Of a stretch of 64,000 bases of DNA, positions 39,447-47,509 are shown one piece after another; position 1 is the stretch's first letter, and every line of letters starts with the position of its first letter. This DNA comes from an uncultured Pelagibacteraceae bacterium. Lineage in GTDB: Bacteria; Pseudomonadota; Alphaproteobacteria; Pelagibacterales; Pelagibacteraceae. Made by a program: the position numbers and the translations under genes. Under the pieces are notes generated by a model. It saw only the letters and a list, made by a program, of their open reading frames with translations, made no database searches and had not been told where the DNA came from. The DNA lies in assembly GCA_902518185.1 (NCBI GenBank), contig CABYFG010000001.1, positions 62,001-126,000 on the forward strand, written 5' to 3'.

Positions 39447-41843
39447 TCAGGCAACCATGCTTTCTGCTTTCTGTAAATCAACTGCAACTAGTTGACTGAT
39501 GCCTTTTTCAGGCATAGTTACTCCGTAAAGCTTGTTCATCTTTGACATCGTCAGTGCATGGTGAGTAACAATTATAAATTTAGTGTTTGTGATTTTTATT
39601 AGTTCCTCAAGCAAGCTGCAAAATCTAGTTACGTTAGCATCATCCAAAGGAGCATCAACTTCATCTAAAACGCAAATTGGAGATGGATTAGTCAAAAAAA
39701 CTGCAAAAATTAATGATAAAGCCGTAAGAGCTTGCTCACCACCAGATAGCAAAGTTATCGATTGCAGTCTTTTTCCGGGAGGACTTACCAACATTTCCAA
39801 GCCAGCCTCAAGCGGATCCTCAGAGTCGACTAATTCAAGTTTAGCATTTCCACCATTAAACAATTTTGTATAAACCTCATTGAATTTTCTATTAACTTTT
39901 TCAAACGCTTCTAAAAGTCTTTCCCTACCTTTTTGATTAAGTTCATTTATACTGTCTTTTAATTTATCAATAGCAGTTACTAAGTCAGTACGATCTTGCT
40001 CCATTTTTTTTATCTCATTTTTATATTTATCTGTTTCCTCATCAGCTTTTAAATTTACTGATCCTAATTTTTCTCTCTCTTGTTTTTTTTTATCCAAAAG
40101 ATCCTCTTGATTGACCGCATCAGGAAGATCTTCTTTTCCAAATAAGTTTGAATTTTCTAGAATGTTATTTTCACTTAAATTTAATTCTGAGTTAATTCTA
40201 TCTATTAAGTCATTTTTACGTTTTTTAAGACCTTCGATGGTAGCACCAGAACTTGCTTTTCTTTCTCTGATTTGAATTGACTGTTCTTGAATTTGATTTA
40301 GTTGAGATCTAAGTGACTCTATTTTTTGATCAGTAGAGTTAATTATTTCTTCACTATCATTTTTTTCTTTTTCAGCAATTCTTAAACCTTCTGAAATTTG
40401 ACCTTTTTTTTCAGCTTGAATTTTGGGTTGATTATCTAATTTATCAAGTTGCTCATCTAACTTATTTTGTCTGGTAGTAAGCTCTGAAACCATCTTTTGA
40501 GAATTTGATAGTAAATTTCTCCAACTTTCTATCTCTTTATCAATAATATTAATCCTTTCATTTCTTTTAATTGAATCTTGCTTAATATTTTGATTTTTAC
40601 TGAAACTATTTGCATATTTTTCAATCAAATCCCTACAATTTTCTAGATTTGATATGGCATCGGAATTTTTGTTTAATTTAATGAGTTCTTTAATTTTATT
40701 AATTTCATTATTTAATTTATTTTTATCGTGATCTAAATCTTCATTTGATTTTTTTTCTGTTTCATAATATTTCGAATTAATATTAATTAATTCATTTTTT
40801 TCTTCTTTAAGTCTTTTTTCATTAGAGTTTGCGTCAATTATGATTCCTTTTTCTCTTTCCATGTCTTCATTAAATATTTGAATAGATTTTTTTGTATTTT
40901 CTATTTCATCTTGTACTCTAATATTTTCTTTATCAAGATTTTGCAGCTCTAAATTAAGCCTTTGTATTTTAGATAAATTTTCAATATTTTTCTCTCTTAA
41001 TGGAGTAATTTTCTCTGTTTCAGACTTTATGATAGCGTCTAATTCAGAAATTTTATTATTAAAATCAGTGACTTCACTTTCAGCTTCATGGTTTATTTCA
41101 TTTTCTATTTGAATTTCTTTATCAATTTCTAACAATTTTAAATAGTATAACCCTGCTTCTATTTTTTTTATTTCATCAGATATATTTTTGTATTTGGTTG
41201 CTTCTTCAGCTTGTTTTTGAAGATTTGCTAATTGTTTTTCTTGTTGTTTTCTTAATTCATCAGCTCTTTTTAAATTATTTTCTGCTGCACTTAGTCTAAG
41301 CTCAGCCTCATGTCGTCTGACATGTAATCCTGAAATACCTGCGGCCTCTTCCAAAATTGCTCTTCTATCTGTTGGTTTTGCTGTCACAAGTGCCCCGATA
41401 CGTCCTTGGCTTATCATTGATGGTGAGTGTGCCCCAGTAGATAGATCAGCAAAAAACATTTGAGCATCTCTCGCCCTAACCTCCTTATCATTAATATAAA
41501 ATTTAGAGCCTTTATCTTTTTCAATTTTTCTTCTTACATTTATCTCATCTAATTCTCTAAAGTGAATTGGTCCCTCATTATTTTTATTTTCAACAGTTAC
41601 TGAAACTTCAGCAATATTTTTTGAGGGTTTATTGGATGTTCCTGAAAATATTACATCCTCCATTCCTGATCCTCTCATACTTTTTGCAGATGTTTCACCC
41701 ATTACCCATCTTAGCGATTCTACAATATTAGATTTTCCACAACCATTAGGACCTACTATTCCGGTCAAACCATCTTCAATTAAAAAATTGGTTTTATCAG
41801 CAAAAGACTTAAATCCATTAAGTTGGATTTTTTTAAACTCCAT
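39447..41843 (-). CDS. smc: SMC-type chromosome segregation ATPase, short and apparently hinge-less
   Basis: An ABC-type ATPase that organises the chromosome. The N-terminal head has FKSFADKT, Walker A GPNGCGKS (31-38) and SQGRIGALV near 145; the C-terminal head has LLSGGEQALTALSLIFA near 695 and Walker B CVLDEVDAPLDD near 725. It is only 798 residues against about 1150 for a typical SMC. Between the heads lie about 460 residues of coiled coil, and I cannot find the Gly-containing hinge domain that normally sits in the middle. The KEIESWRNLL segment resembles a post-hinge part of alphaproteobacterial SMC, which suggests loss of hinge and neighbouring coil. Confidence 0.93.
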   Translation of the reverse strand: MEFKKIQLNGFKSFADKTNFLIEDGLTGIVGPNGCGKSNIVESLRWVMGETSAKSMRGSGMEDVIFSGTSNKPSKNIAEVSVTVENKNNEGPIHFRELDEINVRRKIEKDKGSKFYINDKEVRARDAQMFFADLSTGAHSPSMISQGRIGALVTAKPTDRRAILEEAAGISGLHVRRHEAELRLSAAENNLKRADELRKQQEKQLANLQKQAEEATKYKNISDEIKKIEAGLYYLKLLEIDKEIQIENEINHEAESEVTDFNNKISELDAIIKSETEKITPLREKNIENLSKIQRLNLELQNLDKENIRVQDEIENTKKSIQIFNEDMEREKGIIIDANSNEKRLKEEKNELININSKYYETEKKSNEDLDHDKNKLNNEINKIKELIKLNKNSDAISNLENCRDLIEKYANSFSKNQNIKQDSIKRNERINIIDKEIESWRNLLSNSQKMVSELTTRQNKLDEQLDKLDNQPKIQAEKKGQISEGLRIAEKEKNDSEEIINSTDQKIESLRSQLNQIQEQSIQIRERKASSGATIEGLKKRKNDLIDRINSELNLSENNILENSNLFGKEDLPDAVNQEDLLDKKKQEREKLGSVNLKADEETDKYKNEIKKMEQDRTDLVTAIDKLKDSINELNQKGRERLLEAFEKVNRKFNEVYTKLFNGGNAKLELVDSEDPLEAGLEMLVSPPGKRLQSITLLSGGEQALTALSLIFAVFLTNPSPICVLDEVDAPLDDANVTRFCSLLEELIKITNTKFIIVTHHALTMSKMNKLYGVTMPEKGISQLVAVDLQKAESMVA

Positions 41844-41851
41844 AAATAAAC

Positions 41852-42427
41852 TTATATCATTTTTTCTATTATTTTTTTCAAATTTTTATAATTTAGAGAT
41901 TTTTCAAACTTTTCGTTGTTGATTATTATCGTAGGAGTAGCATTAACTTTGAAATTTTTTGTTCCTTCGATTCGATCATTTAAAACAAAATCTTCTATTT
42001 CTTTATTCTTTATACATTTATCAAAATCAATATTGAAACCTTTATCTTTTAAAAATTTTTTTAAATTTTCGTTTAATTCATCTATTCCTTTACCTTTAAC
42101 CCAATCCTGTTGATTAAGGTAAAGTTTCTCTAAAATTTCCAAACTTTGACCTTGTTTACACTGTGAAATCTTTGCCGCATTTAAAGCAGCTATGTCTAAA
42201 GGGAAGTGTCGAAATTCAATTTTAACCAATCCTTTATCTATGAAATCCTTTTTAAGAAGAGGGTAAATATCTTTGTGAAAAGTTGCACAATGGCTACATG
42301 TAAGGGACTCGTATGCAATAATTGTTATTTTTGCATCTTCATTTCCTGATGTTATTCTTTGAATATCCGCATGAACATTATCAATGAGTCCAAAAATAAA
42401 TGTCAAAATTATAAATATTTTTTTCAT
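41852..42427 (-). CDS. Periplasmic DsbA-family thiol oxidoreductase
   Basis: This 191-residue protein has a signal peptide (cleavage near VHA, residue 20), a thioredoxin fold and the active site CSHC in SLTCSHCATFHKD near residue 43, then the cis-proline segment NATPTIIINNEKF near 165. A DsbA/DsbG-like role in disulfide formation or isomerisation in the periplasm is likely. The DUF721-dsbA-smc order next to mutY recurs in alphaproteobacteria. It overlaps the DciA-like gene by 4 bases. Confidence 0.9.
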   Translation of the reverse strand: MKKIFIILTFIFGLIDNVHADIQRITSGNEDAKITIIAYESLTCSHCATFHKDIYPLLKKDFIDKGLVKIEFRHFPLDIAALNAAKISQCKQGQSLEILEKLYLNQQDWVKGKGIDELNENLKKFLKDKGFNIDFDKCIKNKEIEDFVLNDRIEGTKNFKVNATPTIIINNEKFEKSLNYKNLKKIIEKMI

Positions 42428-42912
42428 TTTTTTTTGAATGCTTTTATTAATTCTATTAAAGAATTTTTAATTTTTTCGTTCTTAACACTATCCAATTTAT
42501 CTTTATATAAGAAGTTTGTCACAGAGTTATTTTGAATTGATTTCTCGGTATTCATTTTTATTTTATTGTTAAAACTTGTAAATCTTAATTTTTTAACAAC
42601 ATCATCTTTGAATAGAGAATTCATCCTATCCATTATCTCTTTTTTTGAATATTCCAAATTAACTTCATGACCCCTCTGTACCATTATTAAAAGTGTACCC
42701 ACATTAAAGTTATTTTTGCTTTTAAAAGATTTTGGATAACAAACTTTAAATAATTTATCTCCAACAATATATTTCCAATTATTAAGAGTTACAGAGTAAA
42801 TATGACCTTTTTTATTAATAAAATTTTTAATATTTTTTGGCAAAGTGTCATTTAAAGACCTTAATCCTTGAATGCTAGCTGTTCTCTGCTTAATATATTT
42901 TTTATATTGCAT
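42424..42912 (-). CDS. DUF721/DciA-like protein
   Basis: I chose the ATG at 42910-42912 (MQYKKYIKQRTASIQ), 162 residues; a TTG 12 bases upstream is possible. The domain shows the DUF721 elements: WKYIVGDKLFKVCYPKSF near residue 45 and GTLLIMVQRGHEVNLEYSK near 72, then IMDRMNSLF. Proteins of this family (DciA) load the replicative helicase DnaB in many bacteria; that role is inferred from family. The start codon touches the mutY start codon on the other strand (CAT|ATG). Confidence 0.78.
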   Translation of the reverse strand: MQYKKYIKQRTASIQGLRSLNDTLPKNIKNFINKKGHIYSVTLNNWKYIVGDKLFKVCYPKSFKSKNNFNVGTLLIMVQRGHEVNLEYSKKEIMDRMNSLFKDDVVKKLRFTSFNNKIKMNTEKSIQNNSVTNFLYKDKLDSVKNEKIKNSLIELIKAFKKK

Positions 42913-43899
42913 ATGAAAGACCAATTTCTAACAAAAAAAATTCTTAATTGGTACGATTTAAATAAGAGATCATTACCATGGCGAAAAAATGTTTTATCTG
43001 CGAAAAAACAATATTTTACATTGGTAAGTGAATTTATGTTACAACAAACCCAGGTTGCAACAGTTATTCCATATTTTAAACGTTTTATTAAAGAGATTCC
43101 AAATCTCAACTCACTTGCTAAAACTAGTGACAAAAAATTACTTAAACTTTGGGAAGGCCTTGGATACTATTCTAGAGTAAAAAACTTAAAAAAAACTGCT
43201 CAAATATTAAAAAAAAACTTTCAGGGAAAATTACCAAATAATTTTGAGGATTTAATTTCTTTGCCGGGAATTGGAAATTATACAGCAAATGCAATTTTAG
43301 CTATTGCATTTAATAAACCTTATATACCATTAGACGGAAATGTTGAAAGAGTTTTAAAAAGATATCTTTTTCTTAAAGAAAATAAAGAAATTTCAAAAGA
43401 ATATCTTTCCAAAAAAAAATCTATATTAGGTTCATCAATAAGGTCAAGCGATTATGCACAGGCTCTAATGGAACTAGGCGCTTTGATTTGTAAACCCATC
43501 AATCCGCTATGCTCAAAATGTCCAATCTCAAATAAATGTAAATCATTTAAAAAAAGGGAATTCAACTTCATAAAAAATAGAAAAAAAAATTTAGATAAAT
43601 ATTTTATTTTAAGCGTTTATAAAAAAGATAAAAAATATTTATTGGTTAAAAACACCAAGTTTAAATTTCTCAAAAACCTGGGAATATTTCCAATGCAGGA
43701 ATTAATGAAACCTAAAAAATTTAAAAAAACTTTAAATTTTAAAATGTCTAACATGAACATGAATATTAAAATTGAGTATCCAAAGGATATTAGAGAAGCA
43801 TCCTCTTTTTACTCTTATTGGGTTGATCAAAAAAAAATTCGTAATTCTATGTTGCCAACATTTACAAAAAAAGTTTTCAAATACCTAGAGAGTCATTAA
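42913..43899 (+). CDS. mutY: A/G-specific adenine glycosylase MutY
   Basis: It removes adenine mispaired with 8-oxoguanine. The ATG at 42913 gives 328 residues (MKDQFLTKKILNWYDLNKRSLPWR). Key segments are EFMLQQTQVATVIPYFKRF near 38, the HhH motif LPGIGNYTANAILAIAF near 118, catalytic Asp in PLDGNVERV near 144 and the 4Fe-4S cysteines spaced C-x6-C-x2-C-x5-C near 197-213. The C-terminal Nudix-like domain is present but degenerate. Its start is back to back with the DciA-like gene. Confidence 0.95.
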   Translation: MKDQFLTKKILNWYDLNKRSLPWRKNVLSAKKQYFTLVSEFMLQQTQVATVIPYFKRFIKEIPNLNSLAKTSDKKLLKLWEGLGYYSRVKNLKKTAQILKKNFQGKLPNNFEDLISLPGIGNYTANAILAIAFNKPYIPLDGNVERVLKRYLFLKENKEISKEYLSKKKSILGSSIRSSDYAQALMELGALICKPINPLCSKCPISNKCKSFKKREFNFIKNRKKNLDKYFILSVYKKDKKYLLVKNTKFKFLKNLGIFPMQELMKPKKFKKTLNFKMSNMNMNIKIEYPKDIREASSFYSYWVDQKKIRNSMLPTFTKKVFKYLESH

Positions 43900-45041
43900 T
43901 GAAAAAAGTAGGAATTATTGGAGCAGGCATCTCAGGGTTATATATAGCTAATTTGTTTAAAAAAAAGTCAGATTATCAAGTTATGATTTTTGAAAAAAAT
44001 AACTTAATAAACTTAGAAGAGGGGTATGGAATTCAATTATCTGTAAATGGCGTAAAGCTTTTAAATGAAATTGAGTTTGATAAATTAAAAAACGATCAAA
44101 AGTTTAATCCAAAAAAGATAAATTTTTATTCGGATAAAAATTTAAGCAAAATATGTGAACTAAATATTTCTGATTTCAATTTAGAAAATTGTCGATACAC
44201 TACTTTAAAAAGATCAAATTTAATTAATTTTTTAAAAAAAGATGTTGAAGATTTAATTAGATTTAATCATTCTATCTCAAAAATTGATCAAGATAATCAG
44301 AGAATCCAACTTATTTTTGAAAATAATGAAAACTTTGAATGTGATTATTTAATTGTTTCAGATGGAGTTTTTTCAAAAAGCAAAAGTCTGATCTCTATTA
44401 ATAAAAATCAACCAAAATACAATAATACATTGGCGATTAGAGGAATGATACCAAATTCACCTAAAATTGATAATGAAAACATTTCACTATTTTTAGGCTC
44501 TGATTTTCATCAAGTAATTTATCCAGTATCTCAAAATGGAGATTTAAATTTGATAGCTATTATGAAATATGAACTTACACTTGAACAGCAAAAAAATTTC
44601 TCTTTATTTAAGGAAGATTCTTTCGTTAAAAAGGTTTTAGAAAAAATTCCAAAAAAAAATAAAGAATTTTTTGAGAAGATAAAAGAACTAAAAGTATTTC
44701 CAGTATTTGTTAGTCGTGATTTTTTTAAAAGTAAAAATAATAAAATTCATTTTATAGGCGATGCTTTTTTTGCTTTTCCACCCTCATTTGCTCAAGGAGC
44801 GTCTCAGTCTATAGAGGGTGCTTATGAATTATTCAAAAGTATAGAAAATAAGACAGAAAGTGATTTTTTTCAAAATAGAGTCATTAAAACTCAAATGATT
44901 AATAATAGATCTAAATTTAATCAATTCGTGTTCCATCTATCAAATCCTATAAATGTTTTTTTTAGAAATATTTTTTTAAAGAAATTTATTAAAAATAAAA
45001 AGTTTTTAGACTCCTATTTGGGTAAAATTTATCATAATTGA
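43899..45041 (+). CDS. FAD-dependent monooxygenase, UbiH/salicylate hydroxylase-like
   Basis: This 380-residue flavoprotein has the FAD fold VGIIGAGISGLYIANLFK (residues 4-21), a middle DG motif in DYLIVSDGVFSKSK near 150 and the second FAD motif IHFIGDAFFAFPPSFAQGASQSIEGA near 285-310. The family hydroxylates aromatic rings, including ubiquinone precursors. The substrate here is unknown. It overlaps mutY by one base and the convergent ccrM by 10 bases. Lys/Asn-rich like its neighbours, with no sign of transfer. Confidence 0.82.
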   Translation: MKKVGIIGAGISGLYIANLFKKKSDYQVMIFEKNNLINLEEGYGIQLSVNGVKLLNEIEFDKLKNDQKFNPKKINFYSDKNLSKICELNISDFNLENCRYTTLKRSNLINFLKKDVEDLIRFNHSISKIDQDNQRIQLIFENNENFECDYLIVSDGVFSKSKSLISINKNQPKYNNTLAIRGMIPNSPKIDNENISLFLGSDFHQVIYPVSQNGDLNLIAIMKYELTLEQQKNFSLFKEDSFVKKVLEKIPKKNKEFFEKIKELKVFPVFVSRDFFKSKNNKIHFIGDAFFAFPPSFAQGASQSIEGAYELFKSIENKTESDFFQNRVIKTQMINNRSKFNQFVFHLSNPINVFFRNIFLKKFIKNKKFLDSYLGKIYHN

Positions 45042-46108
45042 CTTTTTGAAATTAATCTTTGTCTCAATTTATCTATTGGTATTGTTTGACCATTAAGATT
45101 GTAATGCCAATAAGTCCATCCGTTACAACTTTCTGCTCCTAAAATTGATGCAGCTACTTGATGAATTGAGCCTTCTTTTTTGTCGTGCTTAATGCTTCCA
45201 TCAGCCATTATTTTTGCACTAATTTTTCTCTTATCATCAAAAATGGTAGTTCCAGGCTTAATAATTCCTAACTCGACTAATGAGCCAAAAGGTATTCTTG
45301 GCTTCGATCGATTATTTTGAAGTGTGTCCAGAAAATTATCTTCAATAGGTTTTGTGTTTTTTAGTCTTTCTTCGGCTGCTTTATAATAGGTTTTTTCTTT
45401 TTCAATACCAAAATAAAATCTACCTAACTTTTTTGCAACTGTTGCAGTTGTGCCAGATCCTAAAAAAGGATCTAAAACTAAATCATTTTTGTTTGAAGTG
45501 GCTAATAAAATTCTGTGAAGTAAAGCCTCAGGTTTTTGTGTAGAATGAACTTTTTCTCCATTTTTTTTTAATCTCTCTGAACCATTGCAAATCGGTAACT
45601 CCCAGTTAGATCTCATTTGAAGATCATCATTTAAGCATTTTAAGGATTGATAATTAAAAGTATATTTTGATTTTTCAGTTTTTGATGCCCAAATTAAAGT
45701 TTCATGTGCATTTGTAAAACGTGTGCCTCTAAAATTCGGCATTGGATTCTTTTTATTCCAAATAACATCATTTAAAATCCAAAAATTTAAATTTTGAATA
45801 ATTGTTCCAACTCTAAAAATATTATGATAACTGCCGATAACCCAAATAGCTCCATTTTTTTTTAGAATTCTTTTACATTCAGATAACCATAAGTATGTAA
45901 ATTCATCGTACTTTTGGAAATTTTTAAATTGATCCCACTTATCATTTACTGCATTTACTTTTGATCTATCAGGTCTTGTTAGCTCATTTTTTAATTGTAA
46001 GTTGTAAGGAGGGTCGGCGAAAATTAAATCAAAAGTTTCATTAGGAATTTTTTTAAGTTCTTCAAAACAATCTCCATTAACTAATTTATTTTTTATGTCT
46101 AAATTCAT
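45032..46108 (-). CDS. ccrM: CcrM-type adenine DNA methyltransferase (GANTC)
   Basis: This beta-class N6-adenine methylase of 358 residues has the catalytic motif ADPPYNLQL near residue 31 and SAM motif LDPFLGSGTTATVAKKLGR near 210 (order typical of the beta class). After the core comes a C-terminal extension of about 90 residues (GTTIFDDKRKISAKIMADGS, GSIHQVAASILG) diagnostic of the cell-cycle methylase CcrM. There is no restriction partner nearby. It starts 86 bases after rnhB, and three GANTC sites lie in its leader. Confidence 0.94.
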   Translation of the reverse strand: MNLDIKNKLVNGDCFEELKKIPNETFDLIFADPPYNLQLKNELTRPDRSKVNAVNDKWDQFKNFQKYDEFTYLWLSECKRILKKNGAIWVIGSYHNIFRVGTIIQNLNFWILNDVIWNKKNPMPNFRGTRFTNAHETLIWASKTEKSKYTFNYQSLKCLNDDLQMRSNWELPICNGSERLKKNGEKVHSTQKPEALLHRILLATSNKNDLVLDPFLGSGTTATVAKKLGRFYFGIEKEKTYYKAAEERLKNTKPIEDNFLDTLQNNRSKPRIPFGSLVELGIIKPGTTIFDDKRKISAKIMADGSIKHDKKEGSIHQVAASILGAESCNGWTYWHYNLNGQTIPIDKLRQRLISKSQL

Positions 46109-46121
46109 TTTATAAAAATAA

Positions 46122-46174
46122 ATTAGACTCTAAAAAGATTCTTGGGTCAACCTATGATTGCATAAACAAGACTC
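46122..46174 (-). promoter_or_regulatory. Predicted ccrM promoter with three GANTC sites
   Basis: On the minus strand TTGACC (46145-46150) is separated by 17 bases from TCTAAT (46122-46127), a near-consensus housekeeping promoter 14 bases before the ccrM ATG. GANTC sites lie at 46126-46130 (overlapping the -10 box), 46137-46141 (in the spacer) and 46170-46174 (upstream). In Caulobacter GANTC sites in the ccrM promoter adjust its expression to methylation state, so autoregulation is plausible here. Confidence 0.55.
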
Positions 46175-46194
46175 GACTTGTATGATATTATCAA

Positions 46195-46782
46195 CTACTT
46201 ACAATATCTAGTGTATTTCTTGAGTACAATCTCATTTATGGGTGAAAAAGTTTTTCTGTGATGAATAGTAATTCCCTCCTTTTTAATAGCTTTCAGATGC
46301 TGTTTGGTACCGTAGCCAAAATTTTTATTCCAGTGATATTTGTTAAATTTTTCATGTAGAGTAGTTATATACCAATCACGTTTTACTTTTGCTAGTATTG
46401 ATGCTGCTGAGATAGATGGTATTTTTTGATCACCTTTGATAATTGATTTTAAATTATAATTTTTTAATTGAGGTAATTTGTTTCCATCGATTAAAGTTAG
46501 TGAGGGTTTTTTTTTTAACTTTTTAATCGCTCTTTTCATAGCCAGTAAACTTGCATTAAGGATGTTCATTTTTTCTATTTCTTTTACTGACGCTTTTCCG
46601 ATAGCCCATGTAGAATTCTCTTTGATATATTTTGATAAAATTTCCCTATTAGTCTTTGTCAAGCTTTTTGAGTCTCTTAGTACTTTTTTATTAATTGATT
46701 TTTCAAGTATTACTGCAGCAGCAAACACTGGGCCAACTAGGCTTCCTCGACCAACTTCATCTACTCCAGCAATTTTTTTCAT
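46195..46782 (-). CDS. rnhB: Ribonuclease HII
   Basis: It cuts at ribonucleotides in DNA and RNA-DNA hybrids. The 195-residue protein begins MKKIAGVDEVGRGSLVGPVF, with the catalytic Asp-Glu pair in GVDEVGRG, a further Asp in LTLIDGNKLP near 97 and the segment ISAASILAKVKRDWYI near 124 with the last acid. The tail NKNFGYGTKQHLKAI and HHRKTFSP is typical. Its start overlaps the glycosylase stop by one base. Confidence 0.96.
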   Translation of the reverse strand: MKKIAGVDEVGRGSLVGPVFAAAVILEKSINKKVLRDSKSLTKTNREILSKYIKENSTWAIGKASVKEIEKMNILNASLLAMKRAIKKLKKKPSLTLIDGNKLPQLKNYNLKSIIKGDQKIPSISAASILAKVKRDWYITTLHEKFNKYHWNKNFGYGTKQHLKAIKKEGITIHHRKTFSPINEIVLKKYTRYCK

Positions 46783-47498
46783 TAAATTGAAATGTTGAGA
46801 TCTTGTATTTTTTTTTTTATTTTTTTTAAATCTTCCCAGGAATATTTTTTGTATTCATTAAATCTAAGTAAATATGATGGACTGTAAGTTATAATTAGTG
46901 GAAATATTTTATTTTTGATAATAATTTCTCTCCACTTTCCTCTTTCTGTCGAAATTTTTCCACTTATGTTAGTAATTGCTTGCATGGCAGTAGCCCCCAT
47001 TAAAATTATTATTTTTGGATCAATAATTGATATGTGTTGTTTTAAAAAAAATGAGTATCTTTTTATCTCATTTGATGTGGGTTTTCTATCTTGAGGGGGT
47101 CTATAATTAATTGAATATGTTAAATAAATTTTATCTCTACTTAAATTAATCGCTGATAACATTTTATCTAATAAGTTGCCGCCTTCTCCTTTAAAAGGTA
47201 AACCCGATTTATCCTCAATTTCATTTGGTGCTTCCCCAATTAGCATTATTGAACTATCAATATTCCCATCTCCAAGAACTAAATTTTTTGAGTTTTTTTT
47301 CAAATTACAATTTTCAATTGAATTAATTTCATTTTCAAGTTGTGATAATTGCTTAGTCTTAACATGTTTTTTATTCAAATCATTATTTGGGGAATTTACT
47401 CTATTTATGGGTTTATGATTGAAACTAAAGTCGGGCTCAATCATATCAATAAGTTTTTGAACATATTTACCATTTTGATTTAAAGTTTTTTTAGTCAT
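46782..47498 (-). CDS. Uracil-DNA glycosylase family 4-like protein, atypical active site
   Basis: This 238-residue protein has an N-terminal low-complexity stretch (about 1-65), then the glycosylase core: LIGEAPNEIEDKSGLPFKGEGG near residue 85-106, SINYRPPQDRKPTSNEI near 125 and ITYSPSYLLRF near 205. Family 4 proteins usually show CRPP, a later Cys before PFL, and HPxYLL; here the Cys positions read Tyr and the catalytic-loop His reads Ser. The Fe-S cluster therefore seems to be missing. It might act weakly, on a different lesion, or only bind DNA. It heads a glycosylase-rnhB-ccrM run. Confidence 0.8.
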   Translation of the reverse strand: MTKKTLNQNGKYVQKLIDMIEPDFSFNHKPINRVNSPNNDLNKKHVKTKQLSQLENEINSIENCNLKKNSKNLVLGDGNIDSSIMLIGEAPNEIEDKSGLPFKGEGGNLLDKMLSAINLSRDKIYLTYSINYRPPQDRKPTSNEIKRYSFFLKQHISIIDPKIIILMGATAMQAITNISGKISTERGKWREIIIKNKIFPLIITYSPSYLLRFNEYKKYSWEDLKKIKKKIQDLNISI

Positions 47499-47509
47499 AA
47501 TATAAAAAA

